Shown one piece after another: positions 15,259 to 29,100 of a DNA stretch of 64,000 nt. The notes under the pieces were generated by a model. The model searched no databases, was not told the DNA's origin, and saw only the letters and a list, made by a program, of their open reading frames with translations. Position numbers and translations under genes: made by a program. The stretch spans positions 10,928,701-10,992,700 of the forward strand of contig CM019238.1 in the NCBI GenBank assembly GCA_009741485.1, in the 5' to 3' direction. Origin of the DNA: Malurus cyaneus samueli (taxonomy: Eukaryota > Chordata > Aves > Passeriformes > Maluridae). The first letter of the stretch is position 1; every line of letters begins with the position of its first letter.

Positions 15259-15276
15259 CCCTCCCCCACCCTCCCC
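15259..15276 (-). other. G-quadruplex motif on the minus strand
   Basis: The + strand reads CCCTCCCCCACCCTCCCC. The complementary strand therefore has four G runs of at least three bases separated by single-base loops, the pattern that folds most readily into parallel quadruplexes. It is not inside any recognised gene part. Confidence 0.75.
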
Positions 15277-17641
15277 AAAACCAACACACAAGTGCCTTTT
15301 GTCTGCTGGATGCATTTATGGTGATTTGAGCATATTCAATCTCAAGTTTCAGTTTTCAGACTTGCATACTACTGTTGCTCTGAGTGCACACAACCTCTTA
15401 GCAGTGTTTTGGTCGGTCACTTTTCTGCTTAGAGTGAAAAATGGCTCTTTAATGAATAATGCTGTGAAACTTGGAAGAAAAAAGTTGTAAAAGCTTTCCT
15501 TAGAGCAGAGCTATTATGTGTTCTCTCTATCTCTGACAGCTTCCAGTCTCTAGTAATTCCTGGCAGTACTTACTCAGTCCTATGTCCTTCTAGTTATTAT
15601 TTTATATATCATTTTATTTAGCAGTCATCTCTGTATTCATAGCGGTGATGTTACAAGTATTTTCAGTCCTCGCTAGGTCTGTAATTTTGTCCTTCGTTCC
15701 CAGGCACGTGCACTTGAATACTTTAGAAGTACATTGCCATTCAAAATGTGAATGTTGGCATTGTCATGTGAAGCCTTTTGAATATATTCATATAAGAGAA
15801 AAAAACAGAAGATAAAGAGCTAGAAAAAAATTCAGTGGATTTTTTTTTAAGGAGAGGACAGACTTTTTACTTTATTTATTAGACACTTGTGTTTGTCACA
15901 TCTGGTCTCAGTATGGTGTGTATGACAGTGGTTATGCTTGTTAAAGGGGAAAAGGTTTTTTCATCTCAATGGAAGAATTAACCTCTTAAGTAAAAAGTTT
16001 TTCTCCAAAAAGTGTTTTTAGCCTTCCAAATTACCATTTTTTAACCAAACATTACAAATGATCTAAGGACTAAGTCAAAACTCACAGCTTTAGTGTTGAC
16101 TTTCATTAAAAGAAAATATCTGTAATTTTTTTCAAGATTGACTAGGTAAAAGTAATGTTTTCTTTGTGATGCAATATTTGGTAAAAAGGTAAAAGTTCTT
16201 CTGTGACTAGAAATTATTATACAGGCTTAATGAATGTATTGAAGCATCACACAGGTTCACTCCTGTTAATTTTTTTTTAATGAAGCAAGGAATAGTGGTT
16301 CAAAGCAGAAACATTCTCTTGCTTATTTAAAAGTTAGTTTTTGGTTTTGGATTGGGTAGGTTTCTGGGTTAGCTGCAGTTCAGTTCCCTCTGGACATGGC
16401 TGTGGATTCTGCCATCTGTCCAAGTGCAGTTTCAGCATACGGTTTGTGAGCCAGTGCCTTTAGCACATGAAGTGTCTGCAACTGGAACTTCATGTGGGAA
16501 GCAAAGAGGTGTGGATCTAATATAGTTCATATTTCATATGAAAGAGGTCAGCTGCTGCTTTTAAAAGGATAGGTGAGCTTGCAAATTGCACTGGCTGCGT
16601 GGAAGGCCTGGCTGGTTTGTAGGATGTTCAATAGAATGTGAACAGTTGTTTTTCTGAAAAGCTCTGACTTTGGGAAGTTCTCCATTTGATGACACCCTGT
16701 TAGCAGTGTAATGTAATCTCATGCTGATTTTCCCTTTTCATTTGTTTCCATATCTCTGTCTTCTGTCTCTTGGCCAGGTGTCTACGGGTCACAGTTCTCC
16801 TAATGAGTGGTGGTTGTAGGATTATGAGCAATTGTTTCCCTGCTCCTTTTGCCGTTTATTTGAATGCATAAAGTTAAAAAGAGGTGCTTTAACCAAGGCA
16901 ACTGTATGCTTATGGTAAGGCGCTTTAAAGTACTCAATCTAAATTAATTTATTCACATATTGTGTGTAGTGTTTTTCCTTCGAGAGAGTATGGTATTTGT
17001 CTGCGTGTCATTTATCCACTGTGACCTTATATTAGAACTGTGTGTGTTGCTTTTGGATACAGACTTGTATAGTTCTTTATAGTTCTGTACTGATAATGTA
17101 CAAACCATTCAAAAATAACCCCTGTTGTTTCAAAAATGGATCATTTTAATATGTGGTTTAATCTGCCTTAGCTAGCAGCTGATCATCTAAACTTTTGAAC
17201 ACTTTTGAAATGAGAGTTGTAATCTTGAAAAGCAACAATGCTGTCTAAATTGCTTACTCCCAGAAAATTCTTTTAGGGCTAAAGTTTAGCTCTAATCAAT
17301 GTCTCTCCATTTAGTCAAAATGGAAGAACTACATTATCTGCTATTTATGAAGTGAAAGGGAAAAAATAAGTAGAACTTTTCTTTATGTGTGTCTGATCTC
17401 TTTAATTTTGCTGTTAACAGAAGAAATGACCTAATTTTGAAAAGAGAAGTGTCCCTTTTTCCATGGTTGCCAAATAGTTTGGTACTTCCTTCATTTAATA
17501 CAAATGAAAAAACCACACCCCAAAACAACTGAAGGATGTTTGTGTCTTATTTAAACAGGAAAAAACCCCACACCTGAACACAAAACCCCCCTTGCGTTAT
17601 AAAACCCAACCAATCAAAAATCTCCTACATGTATATTTGAC

Positions 17642-17655
17642 TTTTTTTTTTTTTT
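17642..17655. repeat. Poly-T tract (14 T)
   Basis: Homopolymer directly after an A/C-only-biased stretch (about 17505-17630) that is almost free of G on the + strand. Confidence 0.8.
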
Positions 17656-18005
17656 AATGCTAGTGGTGTTCTGCCTGTGTATGTTCATGTATGCAACTTG
17701 GTAATGCATTTCTCATTATTCCATTGTCAGTGGACATCTGGGATGTCTCTGATTCAGGTTGTAGTTCACTTGGATGCAAAATCAGTCATATCTTGGAAAG
17801 TAATCGCACAGTGGTGGAGACTGTGCTGGAAAAACAGGATACTCAGTCTTGCTTGTGCTCCTGGTAGGGGGAGATCAGTTTTGCATCTGAAACTGATCTG
17901 TTTTAATGAGCTGCGCTTTCAGTTTGCTAATGTTGTTAAGGTCATCTTGTAATAATGAGAAGTGTTGGGTTATATTTGCATTAATGTCCTGGTCTGGAGA
18001 ATGAA

Positions 18006-18131
18006 AGTTGAAGCAACTATTAAGTTTTCAGAGAACTATCTGTTTTCAGAGGTATTATACAAATACCAACTATAAGTTGAAGCAACTATAAGTTTTCAGA
18101 ACTATCTGTTCTTCAGAGGTATTATACAAGT
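18006..18131. repeat. Local tandem duplication, about 68-bp period
   Basis: Two copies of a segment beginning AGTTGAAGCAACTAT and ending AGGTATTATACAA, at about 18006-18064 and 18074-18131. The copies differ by small indels in the middle (GAGAACTATCTGTTTTCAG against GAACTATCTGTTCTTCAG). Each starts with the short inverted repeat AGTTG-AAG-CAACT. Confidence 0.9.
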
Positions 18132-18974
18132 ATTCTGTGTGACCAGCAAAGACTGTTTGGGGAAACAGCTCAGTTTTTCAAATAATGTGTTCTCCTACAG
18201 CGTGGTGGCTACCAATCCCATAAATAGACACACGCTGAGGTCTGAAATGCAGACATCAGTATTATTCGTGCAGATAATAGCAAATTTAATAACTGAAGAT
18301 AACAGGGCACTGTTAAAATGTCAATGTCTGTCTCAGAAAACCTTCAGCTATAACTACTTCTGTTCTGCCTTGTCACAATATTGTGTGTATATTTATGCCT
18401 GACCTTCCCATGGCATTGCTGAAACTTGAGCATCTTGCTAATCTCCTTCCATTTTCCCAAGCTATGTTATCACATCCAGCTCCATCATGTTGGATTCCAA
18501 ACGTTTTCAGCATGCAACTACCCTGTTCCAAATTCCTGACTTCAACTTTCATTCTTCTGCTCCAGCTCACCTGTTCCAGGGTGGGTGAATCCGAATTGAC
18601 AGCCGGGATGGTGGAGATGGATCAACCAAGGACCTGGGAGGAAACTTAATTTGAAGTGAATGTGTTAAATCTTCAGGCGGTCTCATTTTGCTTCTGTTGT
18701 TCAAAGAGCCCAGAGGTCACATATCAAAAGTCAGCAAGTCCCTCAGAAGCCCATCTGGGTGAGGAGCAAAGCCGTGCTTGCTGTTTCCTAAATCGATGTG
18801 ACTGGGGTGAGTCAGAGCAATGTGGGAGTGCAGCGGAACAGGAGAGCTGAAGCAGAGGAGTTTGCAGGCTCTGTAAAGCCGCTCTCTCCCGGCTGGAGCA
18901 GCATCTTGGCCTGTTGTCTGGGCTCCTCTTTGCTCTCACAGGCAGCTTTTCTCCTCTCTTGTTCTGTCTCCTGG

Positions 18975-19027
18975 TAATTAGAGCGCCAGTGTGACTCTGC
19001 TCAGTTCTGTTTTCGGTTAATTAGAGC
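18975..19027. promoter_or_regulatory. Paired identical TAATTAGAGC sites
   Basis: TAATTAGAGC occurs at 18975-18984 and again at 19018-19027, same orientation, 43 bp apart start to start. TAATTA is the core bound by many homeodomain proteins. The pair sits in a GC-richer patch (about 18560-19330) in otherwise AT-rich DNA. A regulatory role is inferred only. Confidence 0.3.
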
Positions 19028-22000
19028 TGGGCCCATAGAGCAAAGTACAGGGTTGTCTGTGTCAGGTTTTGCTCAGGGCCTTTGCCAGGGCATCCCTGGT
19101 CTGTCATTGGGATCCGGAAATCCTTCTCATTGCTGCTCTGCAGTGGGGTGTGACAAAGACTTGGGCTGAGGAGGAGTCATTATGTGATGCTGCTGGCTTG
19201 GTGTGCAGTTGGAGCAGCCGTCCCTCTGCTGTACATGCTTTGGGAGTAATGAGCGCTGATGCTGGAGAACAGCAATGGCCTTGTTCTCCAGCCAGTGAAC
19301 TGGCTTAGAAGACTGATGCAGAACTCCTCGGGAGAAGAGGGAGGGAGGAGGGTAAATGAACCGAATCACATTGCTGGAATTTGCTGTGAAAAAGAATTTG
19401 TGCATTCAACACCAGAAAGCTAAGGCTCAGTAATTTCGATTAATTTTGCTTCTGCCCTTTGGATTCTGTAGGCTTTCATCAGATTTGAGCCCTGAAGTAA
19501 AAGCTTAGTCACGCTGTGCCTTGTGTGTTGTTCTAGGGTGTTGATAAAAGACAATTATAAATAGACTGCTTATCTACAAATTCTGTATTTAATTATTTTA
19601 CACCCAGATGCCTGATACAATGTCTGAAAACCCCAACAAACTTCTTAACTATTTATTGAATGTAATTATTTAAAATACTTGGTAGACTTCAAATAGGTTT
19701 TTTCCTTTTAATAAAGAGTCTTTGATTACTGCCATCTGCACACCCCCTTCCCTCCAACAACAACAAAAAAATCCCTGAATGGGCATTTATTTCAGGATGC
19801 AGCAAAATTTTGTTTTATTTTAGAAATTTCTCCCCAGCAGCTCCTTTTTGGATAGCAAGGTGTTGATAGTTTGCTTATGTTTCTACTTTAGTGAAACACT
19901 CAAACAGAAGAAACTGTGTTTGTGCATGTTGTTGCTTGATTCAGGATATGAGCCAGAACATAAGTTCACCAAAATTGATGAGAAGCACTAACGGAAGAGC
20001 AGTGTTCTGGAACAGTATTCATGTGGAACTCCTGGGTTCTATAGTTGCTGTAACTGTTGGTTTCCGTGCAGAGGTTTGTTATTTATGGGACAGTTTTTAT
20101 TTCAATGTTTACAGAAACTCCTGTGGCAAACATTCATCTTATCTCAAACTACCAACTGCATTTTGCTTTGAGTTCAGTACTGACCTTACTGAATAAATAT
20201 CTTTATTTACTGCCCGGCCTTCCTGTCTTCCTCCCTTCCTAATCTGACCGCTGTATCCTGTGCTTTTGGAGTAGTGTATGTTTGGTTCAGCAGAGATTTC
20301 CCACGTGTCCCCAGAATTAATCTTGCCTTCTTTTCATGTTTTCAGCATTTGCTGTTCAAAGGGCTCCAAAGCTTCAGCTTTCAAAGATTTTATTGTCATG
20401 AAAGTACTGAGTTCTTTTGAGATTGCCTTTGAATCTCCAGACACCACTACTGCTTTAGGTTTGAAATCTAGAATCAATGTTCCAAGTGAGTGAAGAAATG
20501 CTTTACTAAATTGCAGAAATGTACTCAGTTCCAGTTCTAAATGTCTGCAGATACATGGGGGAGGCAGGAGCAGCTCAGGCATGATTGATGTTAGTGCATG
20601 AAATTTTTTATTATTATTTTAACAGTTGGTTATGTGGGCTTATGGCATTGCATTTTCCTGGTGACACTTGGTGCAATGTGCAGTAAGACTTTGTTCAGGT
20701 GGTCACCATCACATTCTGCCTGGTCTGAGTTACTCTCAGGATTCTTCTGAAGTATTATTGTGCAACTTTGCTGTTATGTTAGTTTTTTCTGAGGTTCTTG
20801 TAAATTTTTTCAGGCAAATAAGATATTATTTGCAGCATGACTTAGAATGTCACAAAATCTATCTCCTGGATAGTACAGGCTTAGGAGCTTTGAGGCTGGG
20901 TACAAGCTAGTCCTAGCTATGATGTTGCACAGATCAACCAAAGCTAAAAAAAAACATAATATTCTTTATCTATTTCATGTATGAAGTGAGTTTTCAGTTT
21001 GTACTGGGTTTTTTTTCCATTTAAAATGTGAATGTATCAAAATATATGTCATGTTGAGTAGTTCTTGTGAATACCAGAAGGTGGCATAACTGATTTTCCT
21101 AAAAGTGTTTGGATTGCAAGAAATGCACATGATGATACTACACTGATTTTAAAGCTGTCAGTGAAATTTTGGTCTAAGGGGGGCTGGATCAAATAAGACC
21201 TTAACATTTAGGAGAATTAGTTAAAGGTGTACTTATTCTGCTCTTTTTTCAAAATGTGAAGCTCTTGTGTGCTGGTTTTTATAGGTAAAGTCTTTGAGGT
21301 TGGAAGTAGTTTACCTGAAAATACAGGAAAGAAGGAGGAGGGTTGTCCATCATGTGTAATGAAGTTCTTTCCTGAGCTGTTTCACAGAATCCCATGAACA
21401 CATTGTTTCAATATCTTCAACAGTTTGCAAAATGAGACCAATTATATTTCTTTTAAGCTTTTAAATAAGTGCTCTGAAAGAATAAATTATTAGTATGGTA
21501 ACTTATAAATAATAGTTTTCTGCAGTCGCACCCCTAACCACAGGCAGATTTATAGGTGTACCAGTGCTAAATGTTAGAAGCAGAATGTGAAGAGAATGTG
21601 CAACAAAGATGAATAAGCCTTTTAATGACAATCTATTTTCAGATAATATGTATTTAATTCTAACTGGAAACTTAGTCTTTGTGCAGTATTGCCCTGAATT
21701 TACTGACAAGCTGATATAAGAAGGTATTAGATGCCATCTCATTTGATGCCTTCCTCATTAGTCTTATCTCAGGGGCAGACATCTCTACTGTGGTTTTGAT
21801 TAAAAAATAGTTAAATACACCTTAAAGGTAGGTATTGTTTCCATTCAAAGTTGCAGGAGTGGCATGTGCCAGAGAAACTGGTGTTGATTTTGCATTTAAA
21901 ACCTTTGAGAATAAGTTAGAATCATTTATGTAGGTCAACCCCGAAACTTATGACGGATTTAGATGCATGAGATTTTTTTTTTCTCTTTCCTTCAGCTCCC

Positions 22001-25000
22001 TCTGGCAGACAAAGTCCCGAATTACAACTGCTTTACTTTCGACTTTTCAGGGAAAGGTTTGTCCCAGCTCAAAGTTATCACGGTTGCTTGCTGTTCTGTA
22101 TGTATGCATCTGAAAGATATTTTCAGCTGTAGAAAAGTAGATTACTGCAGCTGCAGAAGGTGCTGAAATACAGATATTTCTTGGTTTAGCTGACTCTTGC
22201 ACTGTGTCTTTGTGCACCGCAGCTGTGCAAAGCTATTTCACCCCAAGGACCTCTACACCACTCACATCGATTTTAAATTTTTTTTTCCCCCTCTCTAATG
22301 TGGTCTCTCCTGAGCCTGCTGTGATTCACTAGAGCAGCAAAGAGGAGAATGATGTGACTGTTTTGCATAGAATTATTTGTGGAATTTAGACCCTTTTTTT
22401 GCTGACCATAAGAGGTGGGTGGAAGGAAGTGATGCAGCTGTGCTGCTGGTGGCTGTCACCAGGCTGAGCCTCACACCCACCTCTCTGCAGTCCTCTCTTC
22501 CTCTGAGCTTCACTGATTTATTTTCACTTCTGTGTGTCAGAAGGGAGGTGTGTCAGGTGAAGGGATGTGGCCACGTGTGCAGCAGTATAAAATGTAGAAA
22601 ACTGCCCAGAGTATGAGGAGTGCTGCTGAAAGGACACTGGTGAAAGCACTGAACTTCACTTTTGAATAGGAGTTAGATGTTTGAAGTTTTATGAAATAAA
22701 GATTTATAATAAGGAGACTTTAAACTATTTGATTTAAGTAGCTCATAGTTTTTTAAAAATTCAAATATGATTACCATTCTTCCATAGGCCTTTCTAAAAT
22801 CAGCTTGTACTTTTCTTGCTGTGTGTAATTATTTTATGCAAAGCAGCATGTCCTGATTTGATCCTAAATTATCCATATTGGCTCTAAATAGGGATATTGC
22901 AATTGCAGAGTTCTTCCAGTCTGCTAAGTGAATATCTTAAAACTTTAAATCTGCTTTTGGAAATTAATTAATAGCCTGTAGATTTGCCCACCATAACAAA
23001 TTTGAAATAAATAACTTGCATTCTTTTGAAACTTTGCCTAGGAAATGTAGAATTTTCTTAAAATTTATGTTCTCATAGAGAACTAGAGATGAAAGCAGAT
23101 TGTAATTTTCTGTCTAAACTTAATTATTACACAGGAATTTTGACATTCAGTGATTTAGAAGTAGAAGATAGTGGTGTATTTCAGAGAAATTGAGCTTCTA
23201 CATATTAAGAGTTGTTGTGATCGTGCTTTCTTTTTTCTTCTGGAATAAATCTAAATATAAGCAAGGTATGCATTTTGAAAGTCTTATTTTTTTTTAAATG
23301 TTAGTGACCACTGAGATTGGGCTAATTGTGTGGCGTGAACACACTCGATGATTGTGTTGGATACGCTCCATTCAGTGAATGTGAAAGGCTGTGGCCTTGT
23401 TGGGTCTTTTGTACAATAGGACTCAACAGTGGGAACTTGAAGAAAACATCTTTTTGCCATAAGGTGATTGATATTTTCTGGCAGGTAGTACCCAGCTCTG
23501 CTGAAATCTTGCAATTCAAGCCGTTCCACACATTTAGGACTGCAGTGGTGGTTGCAGGTATCCTCTGGGTGTGAATCAGCATTGAGCTGCAAGCTCATAC
23601 CTTCAGTGCCTTTGCTCGTGGCTGCCTCCCAAGTGAAAGAACCTGTGAAAATGATCCACTTTTGTCACTTCTCTATGCTGCTGCTGGGAATAGAAGTGTA
23701 GCAAAACAAGAGACCTGGTTTCTTGATTTTGATTTCCTTCTGGGAGCAGGTGGTGCCAAGGTTATCACTGGCTTGGTTTGCTGAGGAAGGGAGGATCCTG
23801 AGCAAACCAACCAGGGAGTTCCCCCATGTTGTATTTCGGGAAGGAATCTTTGGACTATACATACTTTTGTCAAATGGGAGGGGTTTATTCTTGATTGCCT
23901 TTTGCTCACAGGAAAAAAAAACAAAAAAAAACCCCAAAGTTTAATACAAGACTCTTTTTTCCCCACACTGCTTCTTCAGCTGTTCTAGCTTTGGTATTAA
24001 TTCCACCTATTCTCATAGCATTTATTTGAAATGATCACTGGTCTTGAAACTCCTTTTCTGGTGAGGAGAAGTTATCCTTTTTTTTTCCTCTCACCGAATG
24101 TGAGAAATTGACACTAGTGATAAACAATTAACATCAGTGACAAATTTGAAATTGAACTTTTTGCTGCCTAAGCCTTTCACGTGTCCCTGTGTGAAGGCAA
24201 ACTGGTGCTCAGTCCTGGCCTCTGTTCCACTATTAAATTGTTTAATATATTTGCACCATTAGAGTCTGATGTATAAATGTGTTTAGGCATACTTTACTAA
24301 AAGAAATTGAGCAGCCAACAGATTATAACAGCTGTGGAGAAGTTGTTTAGAAATAAATTCTTTGTAGTTCACAGTTTGACCTAATAAAAATAACTGTTGC
24401 TTCAGACAATTACCTTCAGCAGGGTCAGTCTGGCTGCTGTGACTGTGCATTCAGGCTTCTGTGTTGATTTATTAAAATAATCACCTTGGGAAGATGAGCC
24501 AAGTTCTCTGAATAAATTGGTGCTAATTCAAAAGCGTTCCTTCTTAGCAATGTGTTGTCAGCAAAGTACATGGGCTTAGATCAAAAATTGGAAACCTTCA
24601 TTAACTCACTTTGGTTTTACCTCCTGCTAAGTGTTTTAAGACATTGTTTTACCTAATAACTTTTATGTAACAGTAATTTACCCAAGCAAAACTGATTATT
24701 TTTTTCAGATTGTAACCTGTAGCTTGTAATTAAGTTAACAGCGCATCTAGACAAATCTTACCTCAATTTTAGAAAAATCCCTCTTCAAGAATACACACAA
24801 GAAAATGCAAGGCATCCATAAGGGGCATAAAATATAACCCATTTTCATGGTAAGAAACTCACACTTATGAATAAATTGAAAATATTTCTGACACTCTGTG
24901 TAGCCACAAAACATACCTGAAACAGACTTTGAAATTTTAATAAATTAATTCTTCTGAATATTAAGTGTGAATACTGCAAGGACTATGTTCATTTCTTGCT

Positions 25001-25469
25001 TGTGTCCCTTTTTCTGCAAGTTTTTGGGAACCTGACTTAAGATTTAACCAAAATTAATTTACTTAAATTGTTTGAAAAATAGTTGATTGCGACCTTATAG
25101 GAAATGGTTTGGTTTTTTTTAACTCTTTGCTGTTGCTGAATAATTAAAAAAAATTCAAATGTAAGACTATCGGATTTTTTTTTCATTTATGAATGGTGCA
25201 GAGACCAGGGTTAAGGGCTTTTGAAGAATGTGTGAAATGGAGAAACTGATTTCTCACCATGATTCCTTCTCAGTCAGCCAGCTGCTGTCACTTTGGTTTG
25301 TTGAAGACCATACACTTACTCTGGTAGCTTCAAAATCATGTGAGAATCTGAATCTTTGCTAACCGAGGTGTCTGGAAGGGAGGGGGAAGTGGCTGTGTCA
25401 GATGCAGGGTGATATGTATTTGTGAAATATATATGGAAGTAGAGTATGTCTTTATAGAGAGAGAATGTT

Positions 25470-25470
<1 letters not shown>

Positions 25471-25511
<41 letters not shown>

Positions 25512-25530
25512 CATGCTGTACACACAATCC
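25471..25530. repeat. TA/CA compound microsatellite
   Basis: A GTGTGT lead-in is followed by an uninterrupted (AT)12 at 25481-25504, then CACACA-type dinucleotides on both sides of ATGCTGT. Likely length-polymorphic. Confidence 0.9.
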
Positions 25531-26123
25531 CATATATATACTATGCATATGTATAATAATAACAATTTTCACCAAAATGATGTATCCTAAAATGTTACTG
25601 CAGCAGTTTCCTCATTTATACAGGAAAAAATGCTGAGTGAGTGGATAGAAAACTGCAGCACTTCTTGATAAACACACAGGACATGCCCTGACTGCTTAAC
25701 TTAATATTTAAAGATTTGGGATTTTTTTCTGTTTGAAAAATGGTCCCACACGTATTGCTATAGAGACAGGAACCTGCTCTGCTTTCAGCATTTGACAGCA
25801 GGAGGGGCTGGCTGCAAACTCAGTTTATCTCACTTCTTTATGCTTTATGGTTGTTCCTTGAGCAGTCAGCCCAGTTTAAAAGAATTAAATATAGTTGATA
25901 GTAACTACTTTGTAAACATCTCTATTCCATTTATGAGGCCATGTGCATCTTGATGTCTACAGTACAGCTGCTTCCAAAAGATGCTGCAACTTATGCCTGG
26001 TGTCTGAGGGCTTTTTTACCCCCAATTATAAAAAAAATTTCTTTGAGACAGCATGGCAGGTAACAAGTCAAAGTACAGTTGTAATTGTCAGAACTGCTTT
26101 TAAATATTTTAAAGCTAATTTCT

Positions 26124-26144
26124 AAAAAAAAAAAAATAAAAAAA
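26124..26144. repeat. Poly-A tract with one interruption
   Basis: Thirteen A, one T, then seven A. No identifiable element lies upstream. Confidence 0.8.
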
Positions 26145-29100
26145 TTGAAAGGCTGTTTCTTAGTAAGATAAATCTTCGATGTTTCTAGAAAAATAAAAGC
26201 GTTGTGAGGTGCATATTGCCAATTCTATACTTCAGTGTTTGGGGAATGTTACAGTGTTGCTGAGAGAGGACTGCAAATGTAACTGCAGTGGATTCCTCCT
26301 TGGGCAGAGATTTGTTTTCCCTTTGTGTGAATTTTGGTGTGAATATTTTGACGAAATATGGTCAAAGAAATTGTGTTAATTAACTGGCTCGTATATAGGG
26401 CAGTACTGTCAACACCATCTTTTAATTATTCTTTTCCAGTAATTGGAACAGCTGCAGTTTAATAGACTGAAAAGCCAGAGGTAAAGTCATGAGAAGCACC
26501 CATGTGAAGTGGAAAGAGCTGAATAAGGAAGCTGATTAAATTATCACACGGTCAGTTTTTTAGGGAACCTATAGAGAAATGTTGTGCATCCTTATTTGCT
26601 TCTGTTCAGTTTCTGGACTTGTGCCTTTCCAGCTATATTTAAATTGCTGAAATGATTTTTGATATTGAAATAATTATTTCATTTGAGCTCCATGGCTTTG
26701 GGACTATTTCATTGGATTTGGGGGGTTCTGCTTTATTTTCTTCTGTATCAAAATGGTCTTGTATAGTGTAGGATGCATCAGCTTAGCAGGCTGGTGGTTT
26801 GAAGATATAGAAAAGATCAGAGCAATTCCTCTCAACGTGAAACTGATTTTCTGCCTTCAGTTTGGAGCGAGTTCTGCTAGTGCTAATATCATAAAAGAGG
26901 GATTTTATCGTATAATGTGCATTTGAAAATGGAAACATGATTTTGTATCAGTGGAATTTTAGAACACAGGTGTTGGGGAAAAGAATCTCAGAAGTTTGAA
27001 TATGTTTACTGGTCCTACTATTACCATTGTAAGGTATTTTTGTTGTTGAGTCTGGCATCTTTTATTTTGCAAACTCTGTATCAGTAGGAAATAGTCTAAA
27101 AATGGAAAACATAATATTTGTGACACAAGTATTTAGACCTTTCTGTTTGTCTGTCTGATGAAAATGGAAGATGTACATCACACTCTCACTGTAGCTTTGA
27201 CTGTTTTTCTTTCTGTAAAGCTAAAAGAGGCATGAGGTTCTGGATGTGAGAAGACTTTTCAGGTCATGCTAGGAAGGGTTTGGAAGACTTGAGAAAGTTC
27301 CCATATAGCATAACCCTGTTTTTCACCTAGTGCTTTCAGTTCCTGTGACAGTGAGCAGATGAATGAAAGGAGAGCAGTAAGTAGCCCGTTCGAGTGGAAC
27401 AGCAAGTTTTTAAACTGCAACAAATCACTTGACTGAGGGAGTATTTTTTTCAGTTCTGTTTTTAACAGTCTAAGAACTGAGGAAAAGGGTTAAACTCATT
27501 ATCTGTACAAACTGATGAAAATCCAGGGGCATCTCTAGAAGTTGACTTTTACACTGTTTAGTTTTCCTACAAAAATTCCAAGGCTATGAATAAATACTTT
27601 CAGACTAGTGCAGTTTTATGCTGCCTGGGCTCTGATACATCTTTCTGCCTGTGTCTTTTTCTTCTTTTTGAACAACTCTGAAAGGAAGTCTTATGGGAAA
27701 TGTAGAGAAGGTTTAAAAGTTTTGTTGGAAGTGCAGATGCCCCAAAAATGTAAACACAGTGGGCTGTAAGATGTGTTGACAGTCGGTATGAACAACACAA
27801 CGTGGTAGCAGCTTAGCATTCCATTTGCACAAAGGAAGAAAGAGGATATCCCAAGAAAAGCAACAGAGTCACAAGGGACGTGGTTTTATCTGTATTCCTG
27901 CTCTGAAGATGAGGGAAAGTTTGCAGAAAAGATGCCATGATCAGCACGCTGGCGAGGGGGGCTTTGTGTGTGTTTTGGTCATGTGCTTGCTGACTGTGAT
28001 GCTGTGTTCCTGCTCCTCTTGTTTGGGGCCAAATCTTGCTTGTTGGTCAATAGTGAGGCAGGATTTGGGTGCAGGAATGGAGAAGAGGGTTAGGAAATGC
28101 TTTCCTCTGTTAACACAAGCACCTTTCAGTGTCCCTCTCTTTGTGGGATCCGAGCTGCACTGCTGTTCAGCCCCAGTCAGTCACTTCTGGCCTTGCTGAA
28201 CATCTCAGGTCTGTAAATTGGCACCTGGGGATCTCACCTTGGGTACCATTATTTACTTTTTACTTCTTATGTCACCTGTTCCTTTCCTTTATGGCTGAGT
28301 TTTGTGCAGCAGTTCTTGATACTCTGTCAGTGCAGCTTTGGAAACACGAGCATGGAAAGAGTTGCTTAAAACCCAAACAATTTCTCACCTTTTGTACAAA
28401 TAAGAATAAAGGATGCATAGGAGACTTGGATACAACTTCAGGCAAGTTATAAATAGTAGATGGTTTTAATCTTGAATGTGAACTTACTTGTGAGAAACCT
28501 ACAGAAAACAAGCCCCTTGAATGGTCCTAAAATGATGTTTGATCTCTGCAGTTATCATGGGATTTTCAGGATTTAGGAGTTTTCAACTTAAAGCACATCT
28601 CCAGTTTGTGTGCCAAACTGGTCTGTTTTCAGAGCACTTGTCTGGGAACAACCTTCTCAGCAAGGAGGATTCTGCACAGAGCTGAAATGCTGCTTTTGGC
28701 CCTCAGAACCAGTTCATTTGAGGATGAGTGGCAAATCTATAGAATATGAGAACAGAAAATGTATATTCAGTAGGTACAATGTACTCCAAGAGATCAGATT
28801 CCTTCTCCCATATTTTTAAATGTTCAGCAAAACTGTTAATTTGAAGTGTTAATTAAAATATCAGAATTATATACTGTGATTTTCTGTTGTCTTAGGAATA
28901 GTTTATGTAAGGCATAAAATACATAATAATGGTATTTTCCTCGTGAATATGTCACCAATCTGTGACTGAGGAAGAAAATGGGATTTGATTTATGGTTTTT
29001 TTCCTTATGTGCAGTTAGGTGATTCATTTCTCACATGGTTGTTCTTTAGCAAGTGACAAGCATTTCCCTATTTTTAGAGTACCTGGCACTGCTGCTTTCT

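Larger units (their letters stand above)
1..18500. other. No supportable gene: intergenic DNA or 5' intron of a longer KLHL13 transcript
   Basis: AT-rich unique sequence with many stops in all frames. Open frames do not exceed about 134 codons and none resembles a known protein or ends at a convincing donor in the right phase. No tRNA, rRNA or known structured RNA was recognised. It holds only the simple repeats, duplications and G-quadruplex listed separately. Confidence 0.6.

Noticed and set aside
17500..17630. A/C-only-biased stretch that could be a retrotransposon tail
   Set aside because: No element body or target-site duplication recognised; similar A-then-C tracts occur at about 23.91 and 49.73 kb and look like ordinary low-complexity sequence.
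21370..21410. TTTCACAGAATCCCATGAAC, resembling the start of an antisense CR1 end
   Set aside because: The sequence after it does not follow CR1, unlike the two accepted fragments.
27825..28199. 124-codon + strand open frame
   Set aside because: Low-complexity Cys/Leu segment in the middle and no resemblance to a known protein.
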